Assembly: GCA_021234155.1 (NCBI GenBank)
Contig: JAJEKV010000058.1
Location: 2,161,060-2,225,059 of the forward strand
From: Isoetes taiwanensis
Taxonomy: Eukaryota; Streptophyta; Lycopodiopsida; Isoetales; Isoetaceae
Reading direction: 5' to 3'
Length of the DNA: 64,000 nucleotides
Part shown: positions 58,209 through 64,000 of the stretch, in pieces
How the letters are laid out: each line of letters starts with the position of its first letter
Numbering within the stretch: the stretch's first letter is position 1
Program-made: the position numbers and the translations under genes
The notes under the pieces: model-generated
What the model was told of the DNA's origin: nothing
Database searches by the model: none
Seen by the model: only the letters and a program-made list of their open reading frames with translations

Positions 58209-59690
58209 TCTATACCAACTGCCTCAACAATCAGCATGCCTCGCCATGAAATACTACTTACACATTGAAATATGTACAAAGACAGTTGCCAGAACCTGCT
58301 CAATTGCAACCCGGTGAAGTTAACTTCTGTCATCTAAAGTCATTGCCTTCTCCATATCCAGGAAATGCCATGGCAGAGTTTCAGAATACAAAAGCCTGTG
58401 GAAACGAGCAACTTTTGCTACAAGTCATTTTTGCACAGAGCTACAAATTTTGAAGAGGTGTGCTTGGGGAAAAACAGAGAAGAAGGATTGAGGAAAGCAA
58501 ATGACCTCTTATTCGGCGAGAAAGAGAACCGCCGGAGTAGGGCAAGGGGCGAGCCGGCTTGTGCTGCCCACCGAAGAGAGGGCATTTTTTCTTGTGTGTT
58601 TTGCATTTTTTGGGGCTGACCTGGCGGGTACAAAGGGCCCGCGAAGTCCACCATGCTTTCGCATTTCCAGCCAGGTCTAGGCTGATGTGGCCTTTTTGGC
58701 CTTTCAAGGAATTTTAGAATACATGTCCTTAAATATTGAAAGCACCCTTGTACTGCTTGAAATAAACAAAGCACCTATTTTTTATAAGGTATGATAATGA
58801 TGTTGATACTTTCCTGATTTACCTTAATTACACAGAAACAAAAAAAGCAATTGCCCATCAATCCAAGGTCACAACAAAAGAAAACAATTGCCCTTCAATC
58901 CAATGGCATATTCTGAATGTCTGGCTAGCCCGGTGCATTTTAGCCACTAGTCTATGTGATATAGTACAATGTTATGGGCATATGGCTAGTGCTCGAGTGG
59001 CCAAAGAGGTTAAGTATCAATCCAAGGCAAGGCAATATGAGTGGCTATTTACGTGACATTTCCATCTGCGGTGACATTTTCATGTGGAAGCCACGCCAAT
59101 GTCATTAGGCAAAGGTGTCGGTGACACGTGGGAATGTCACTTAAGTGGACATTCCTCTTATGTAGAAACAACCTAGAAAGTATTATGTGGCTATCTTTTT
59201 CCTCCATTTTTTTTCTTCGACTCGAGGTTTGGCGATGGCTTGGTTATCCTTTTTTCATCGGCCTTGTTTGCTTCTTTATCTGCCATCTTCATCAATGAGT
59301 TTGCAGGACTTTTGACAAGTTTACAGACAGAATGGGAGACCTATTATCAGATCTTCAGCTGCAATTATGGTGGAGCTATAGCGGCAACTCGGGTGAAGCG
59401 CTAGGGGAGTTGTAGCTATAGCGGAATTGTAACTGCATAAGTCTCTATAGCTGCAGGATGTCTCCATTTCTTGGATGTAGCTGCAAAAAAATCTATGTTT
59501 CTTGGTTTATAGCCGCAAGAAGTCTCTGTTTCTTTGATGTAACTGCAGAAAGTCTCTGTTTTTTGGATTCTTGTCGTTTCTTGTTTAAGAATGTTATAGA
59601 TTGTAACCTAGATGCAGAATGTAAAGAAGGCGGCTAAGTAAATGATAATTTTTGGATAGAACACTTGCCACATGTCAAAGACTAATTAGT
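58209..59690. other. Upstream region of FZR gene, then repeat-bearing spacer
   Basis: 58209-58560 should include the 5' leader and promoter of the FZR gene. At 59051-59140 GTGACATT-type words occur in both orientations (59053, 59071, 59098, 59119, 59134), like the subterminal words of CACTA elements. The minisatellite at 59436-59575 is listed separately. Confidence 0.4.
59436..59575. repeat. Minisatellite, about 32-bp unit, four imperfect copies
   Basis: The unit is approximately AAGTCTCTGTTTCTTGGATG followed by TAGCTGCA. Copies begin near 59441, 59458, 59490, 59519 and 59549 (the first and last are partial). Confidence 0.65.
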
Positions 59691-59737
59691 ACAAGAAATT
59701 TATCGCGGCGGCCAAGGCCGCCGCGAACATTTCTCTT
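59691..59737. repeat. 47-bp GC-rich hairpin repeat, copy 2
   Basis: Carries the perfect inverted repeat CGCGGCGGCC-AA-GGCCGCCGCG (10-bp arms, two-base loop) with outer arms AAGAAAT / ATTTCTcTT. It matches 5106-5152 in 45 of 47 positions and keeps the CpG sites that are lost there, so it is the less decayed copy. It starts TACAAGAAA after TAG, again recalling a CACTA terminus. Confidence 0.75.
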
Positions 59738-61070
59738 CATCAGCCTTTGAAAATAATGTCTGTGGACATTGTGAAAGTTCAGTTCCATGGTTTCGAGTGA
59801 TGTTGCATCGATATTTAAGTCATTGGCCCTAGTTGTAAAAATACATTTAAGGAATAGTGTTAAAAATAGAGGTGAAAATGTGAAAAATGGGTGCCAAATA
59901 TGCACTTCAATTCTTAAGGAACATATTTTTTCGCAAACACAAAGGGACCAGCATTTAAACCCAACCACACGCACAATCAAAGGCATATGTTTATTCACGT
60001 GTATCCAACAGATATGCTTAACGTTAAAATAGTATTAAGAAGGCCAGCCAGCTGCCCGTCATGCCCATCAAGATAGTAACATTCTTCAGGAAGTAAAACA
60101 CAGAAATCTGCGGCATAAACGCATTCTGTTCTTCCGATTTATGCTTGATCTAGTCAGGTCTAAGACTTCACTTTTTCTTCAAAAATCTCTGCCCAACGCA
60201 AAAAGTTCTTGATTCATTGATCATCAGGCATCATCATCATCGAAACGGCCCTGCCAAATTTGCCAAAAGAAAGCAAAGTAATTGATGCTTAATTAGGTTT
60301 GTTGAACTTCTGAAAAAGAAGATGCCATGTTAAGGATTTATGTAGATTCGTCCAAGCTTCTTTTTCTTTACAAAACGCTGCTTTAGAATTTAAGCTGCCA
60401 TAATAATGTTTTCCAACTGTTTCACGTGGTTACATTGCTGCTGTAAAATATGCCCGAGGCCATCGACGTATCTTCTATCCACGTGAATCCACTGCATCGC
60501 CCTGGGATGTAACCCTTGCTTTTGTTCGTCTGTTCAAAGATGAGCAAAAACATTTTGAAAATGTGTTTTTTTTTTTTTTAAGCTATTAGATTTTTCTTGT
60601 CGGGATCAAACACCCAAATGAGATGTTTGATCTACCTACCGTAGCTAAAAGAAAAGAAAAGGGAATTTATCGATGTGGACCATGGTAACTTAGTGAGGCC
60701 CTCACTATGCTGGTAATCTCATATTGGCAAGACCCCTTTATCCTAGCATTTCATAAGACATGGCCACGAGGCAATTTCTAATGCAGGATTCCACTTTGTT
60801 AAGTGGTTAATGGTTATTATTTATAAGAAAAAACCTTACAAATTGAAATTTAGTTGAAAATGGCATTACATTAGTTTAGATTTATTTTAAAGCACACTGG
60901 CAACGAATCGCACAGGAGGCAGCAGAGAACTAGTCGGCCATGGACGTCTACTCTATATTGTTACACAGCTCGAACTGAAACTTCCTGGCAAAACAAAGAA
61001 GTTTCTAGTCTAGTCTTCTTGCAACATCGCCATAGCCTTCTGCGCCAAGCCTACAGTTTTTGCACAGAAA
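59738..61070. other. Non-genic spacer
   Basis: Nothing recognisable. T run at 60569-60580. No open frame with a motif. Confidence 0.5.
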
Positions 61071-61319
61071 ATGGCCAAAGCTTCAGCCCCTGCGCTTTTC
61101 AAGCATCTTTTTTGGCTAGCCCTCCGATTTTTGTGCTTTTTTTCTTGCAGGTTTGCTATGGCTTCAGGCCTCTTGTTTGCTCAAAAACACACCGTTGATC
61201 ACGGTTTTCCATTGAAGAATTTGGAGTCTGACAGAGGCACAGATATCTCAAGAAAGGAGGGAAGTCTAGTCTTTAGCAGCAGTGTTAAGAGCGGATTAAA
61301 AGACCATTTCAAGGCATGA
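61071..61319 (+). CDS. Possible small secreted protein (82 residues)
   Basis: The ATG-led frame begins MAKASAPALFKHLFWLALRF, with a positive start and a hydrophobic core continuing through LCFFSC, which reads as a signal peptide. The remaining 50 residues are polar. They end in a charged, Ser-rich stretch (SLVFSSSVKSGLKDHFKA) without Cys pairs or a peptide-hormone motif that I know. It may be chance; there is no neighbouring support and no conserved family seen. Confidence 0.25.
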   Translation: MAKASAPALFKHLFWLALRFLCFFSCRFAMASGLLFAQKHTVDHGFPLKNLESDRGTDISRKEGSLVFSSSVKSGLKDHFKA

Positions 61320-62194
61320 GCACTTAACATAATGAAACAAAAGCAAATACAACAGCAGCACAAGTAAATAGAAGCCAAGGTTTACCTGGAGCAGCCTCAG
61401 AGAAGAACAGGTGGATTCTGCCACAAGAAGCATAGGAATTCACTTCTCGACTTCACAAGAGCAGTGTAGATGGATATTTATACCCTAACATTTGCAGTCC
61501 ATTACTGACACTCGTCATTGTAACAGTTAACAACTAAATATGATTCAGACATTGAGCTCCGATTTCATTGAGCACGGATTTCATCTGATTCGCTGCATGC
61601 TGCCAGCTAAATAAGTAGTCAGGTAGTATCTCTTGCATTTTATCTAGAAACTTAGCTAGTATCTCTTGCATTTTATCTAGAATATTAGCTAGTTACTGAT
61701 ATTGTTTGGATATCCCCATAAATGCTTAGTGAATTTGAACCGATTCCATGAAATGTGGCAAGTACAGATTCCACACGTAATCATTGTTTGTGAATGCTCC
61801 GTGAATTTGAGCCTATTCTATCGAATTTTGCCAGCCAGATTACAACGAATAAATTCTTTTGGAGCCATAGGTTTCTATTGCTTGCAGAAATCTTGGGCCT
61901 TTGGGATCAAATAATCACCCAAAAATAGGGGTTACACAGGGTTATTATTGCAGGGCTGCAAAGGAAGAAGGGCACATCTTCTGCAATATGTCTACAACGG
62001 GCAGTGATCAATTTCATCCGAGATTCTGTTTTAGCTATGAACCTTTGCCAGGAAAAGCAGCCAGATTACCCATTCCTAATAAAGCCTTTCATATTCTCCA
62101 TCTTGCAGCAATCCGGAGAATGGCCTCATTTTGCTCGTTTTTGTTTTTCTGCAGGATGCTTCTTGAGAAACGAATACTTTGCCATATACTGGTC
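61320..62194. repeat. Spacer with a 33-bp tandem duplication
   Basis: TAGTATCTCTTGCATTTTAT and the following bases are repeated at 61624-61656 and 61657-61689 with two changes. Otherwise no gene is seen. Confidence 0.6.
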
Positions 62195-63797
62195 GTATGA
62201 GAGTTGTTTTGACGAGGATCGCGACCGCCGGGTCAAGCATTCACCGATGTATCGAGTGGCAGCGGGCTGCCCCTCACCAACACTTTTGGCCTCTACATTG
62301 ATCGGTTAGAGCCCCTCGGCTTCTGCGAGCATGGGGGTGGCATACGGCTTTTGCACCCGGGTCATCCGTCGGCTCATGCATCTCGGACGATGTTGACCTT
62401 CCGCCCACACCCTGCTATGCGCATCTCATCCGGATGCTCTAGACACATTCAATGGGGGCTCTGACGACATGCGCTGCGTGAATCCGCCAAGACCGGGTGG
62501 TTCTCATATCCTCTTCACGCCACCCCATGCCTCCTGCACTCACATATTGGGGGCCAACTCGCGGAGGTCACGCCCCCACCGCAAGTACCTAGGGGTGGAG
62601 TTCCCCTCCAAGCTTGTTGGGGCGCCCATCCGCTTAAGGTGATGACAGCCCGAAACCGCTTTTATGCCATGCGTAATGCACAGCGTCCACCAGGCCGAGC
62701 TCTATGATTGGGGCCATCGATCCACATCCGCACCGGGCCGCAGCCCTCGCCCTCATCTCATCGGAAGTCGAGGTTTAGGGTCCTTAAATGACGGGGTCGA
62801 GGTTTGGCGACTGGAATGACTTGGAGCAGTCTGACGTAAGGCATTTTTGGCACGGGCACTTGGGGTGAAACCTTTAGTCCCCTATCGGTCTAGCTGCGGA
62901 AACCGGATTCTTGCCGCCCGATTGGCAGCCCTTTGATAGACACATCGTCTATTTTGTAAAGTGGTTAATATGGGTGATGCTTTCGGCTCCGCACAGCTTC
63001 TGTTGTGGCAATGGGCCCGCGCTCAAAAAATTTGGAGGAGGGATAAGAGAGACTGGTTCGCCCGGATGGAACGTCGGGGGAGACAAAAAGTCGCGGTGGA
63101 CACCGAGGCCCGATCGTGGCGGCCTCGGGGAGTACCTAGGCGCTTGCTTCCTTGGCAAGCTCGGGACCCCTTGGCTCTAGAGCAGGTCAAAACGCCCATT
63201 ACAAGGAGCACATCAACCCGTGTTAGCCGGGGCCCGCAAATTCTATCGTGTTCCCGGTTGCCCACCGAAAAAGTCTGGACTCATTGCCTCCATTCGCACG
63301 AGGTGCCCACCATCTTCGCGATCGAGACGGCGGGGTGGATTGGGGAGCCCGCAAGGACAGGAGCTCACAAGGCTGGCCAAAGCGGGTGCCATTGAGGATG
63401 AGTCTCACACTTTCCGAGTTGCCCGGCGATTCGGTCCGGATCCGGGCGGATCACGGCTCCCTTAATGCGCGGACTTGCCCCCTACATTTGGCGATGAACA
63501 CACCGTCGATGACGTGCTCTGGGGTCATACATTCAGGAGGTACTGGATCTGCGAGCTCACCTTTGCCTCCGCCTGGCTGCCCGCTGATCAGGCACTACGG
63601 GTGCGGTGCATGAGTGTATATATTTGTGTGTTTTTGCATTTTGTATATTGGAACAGTTTGTCAGCAGGCTGATTGCTGCCACGGTTTTTCCCTCGAAAAT
63701 CCTTCGGGCGGGGGTTTTTTAATCCGGGTAGTAATCCGCTTGCTGCGCTTTTGTATTGGGTCCCATAGACCGATTGGTCTCCGTGGACGATAAAAAT
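62195..63797 (+). mobile_element. Second-family LINE, 5'-truncated plus-strand copy
   Basis: Starts within the reverse transcriptase (FGLYIDRLEPL near 62287; YKYLGVEFPS-like near 62585) and runs through the C-terminal part (WNDLEQSD.., DRHIVYF.KVVNMGDA). It ends in the same 3' sequence as the copy at 41828-44392: CCACGGTTTTTCCCTCGAAA ... CCGTGGACGATAAAAA, followed by (TTCC)n at 63801-63812. It is G+C-richer than its surroundings and carries many stops. Confidence 0.7.
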
Positions 63798-64000
63798 ACC
63801 TTCCTTCCTTCCTTATTATTAAATTAACACCTGGATCTTTTCGCCATATTGGTTACTTGTTTATTCAAAGCTTCAAATAAAGCTGTCTATTCAGATTCAA
63901 AACTGTCAGAATTTTCTTCCACAAATTTCTTTACAAATCTTAATTAATATGTCTAGGCAACTCTATTATATCACGTGAAGCACACGCTTATGCCCGCACA
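63798..64000. other. Short A+T-rich end of the window
   Basis: No gene seen. Confidence 0.5.

Noticed and set aside
61071-61319. A CLE, IDA or similar peptide-hormone precursor
   Set aside because: The signal peptide is plausible, but no known peptide motif (Pro/Gly/His-rich 12-mer or similar) is present at the C-terminus.
1-64000. tRNA, rRNA or organelle-derived segments
   Set aside because: No tRNA-like T-loop and acceptor pairs, rRNA blocks or organelle genes were noticed while reading both strands.

Overview
The window reads as nuclear DNA of a land plant, most likely a seed-free plant such as a fern, although nothing here fixes the species. It has spliceosomal introns with GT..AG ends, a plant-type anaphase-promoting-complex activator (FZR/CCS52), a long DYW-class PPR protein, a plant-type dephospho-CoA kinase and an EXORDIUM fragment. 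These few genes sit in a large amount of transposon sequence.

Layout. At 1-1994 the end of a CACTA-like element abuts the last exon of an EXORDIUM-like gene. At 2511-3693 there is a dephospho-CoA kinase gene in at least three exons. At 3.7-9.1 kb there is mostly A+T-rich spacer, with a 47-bp GC-rich hairpin repeat (5106-5152) and a small possible membrane protein (6896-7242). At 9115-21209 there is a complete 12.1-kb DNA transposon, called element B here, with perfect 32-bp terminal inverted repeats (TIRs) and a 4-bp target duplication. It splits an open reading frame whose halves lie at 8844-9114 and 21210-21335. At 23.2-39.8 kb a minus-strand L1-type LINE is itself split by a second complete DNA transposon, element A (26716-36239), with 25-bp TIRs and a 4-bp target duplication. 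Beside it in the LINE is a nearly identical 937-bp tandem duplication. At 40.0-44.4 kb lie two copies, in opposite orientation, of a second LINE family, and a third copy lies at 62.2-63.8 kb. At 45.9-49.0 kb is the PPR-DYW gene, with one frameshift. At 54.7-58.2 kb is a ten-exon FZR/CCS52 gene on the minus strand. It is the best-preserved gene in the window.

Main discovery. Elements A and B are two members of one transposon group. Both encode degenerate copies of the same transposase-like protein (motifs HDKMDQ, LDN.., KNRWMF and GHTHDDID; the family is, as far as I recall, annotated as DUF7869). Both have a related TIR core (ATTYAATTAAA followed by KTGGGA) and both made 4-bp target duplications (ACAT, AATT). 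The 4-bp duplication and the D/DN/GHTHxDxD pattern suggest the Sola superfamily or a relative; that is inference. Each element also carries its own dispersed palindrome: TTCTCGACT..AGTCGAGAA in A, and AAATCGC..GCG(C)CGATTT-type in B. Element A carries a broken NIF/FCP1-type phosphatase gene, and element B carries broken, unrecognised cargo with one possible methyl-CpG-binding-domain fragment. Rejoining the flanks of each element at one copy of the duplicated site restores an open frame, which supports the boundaries to the base.
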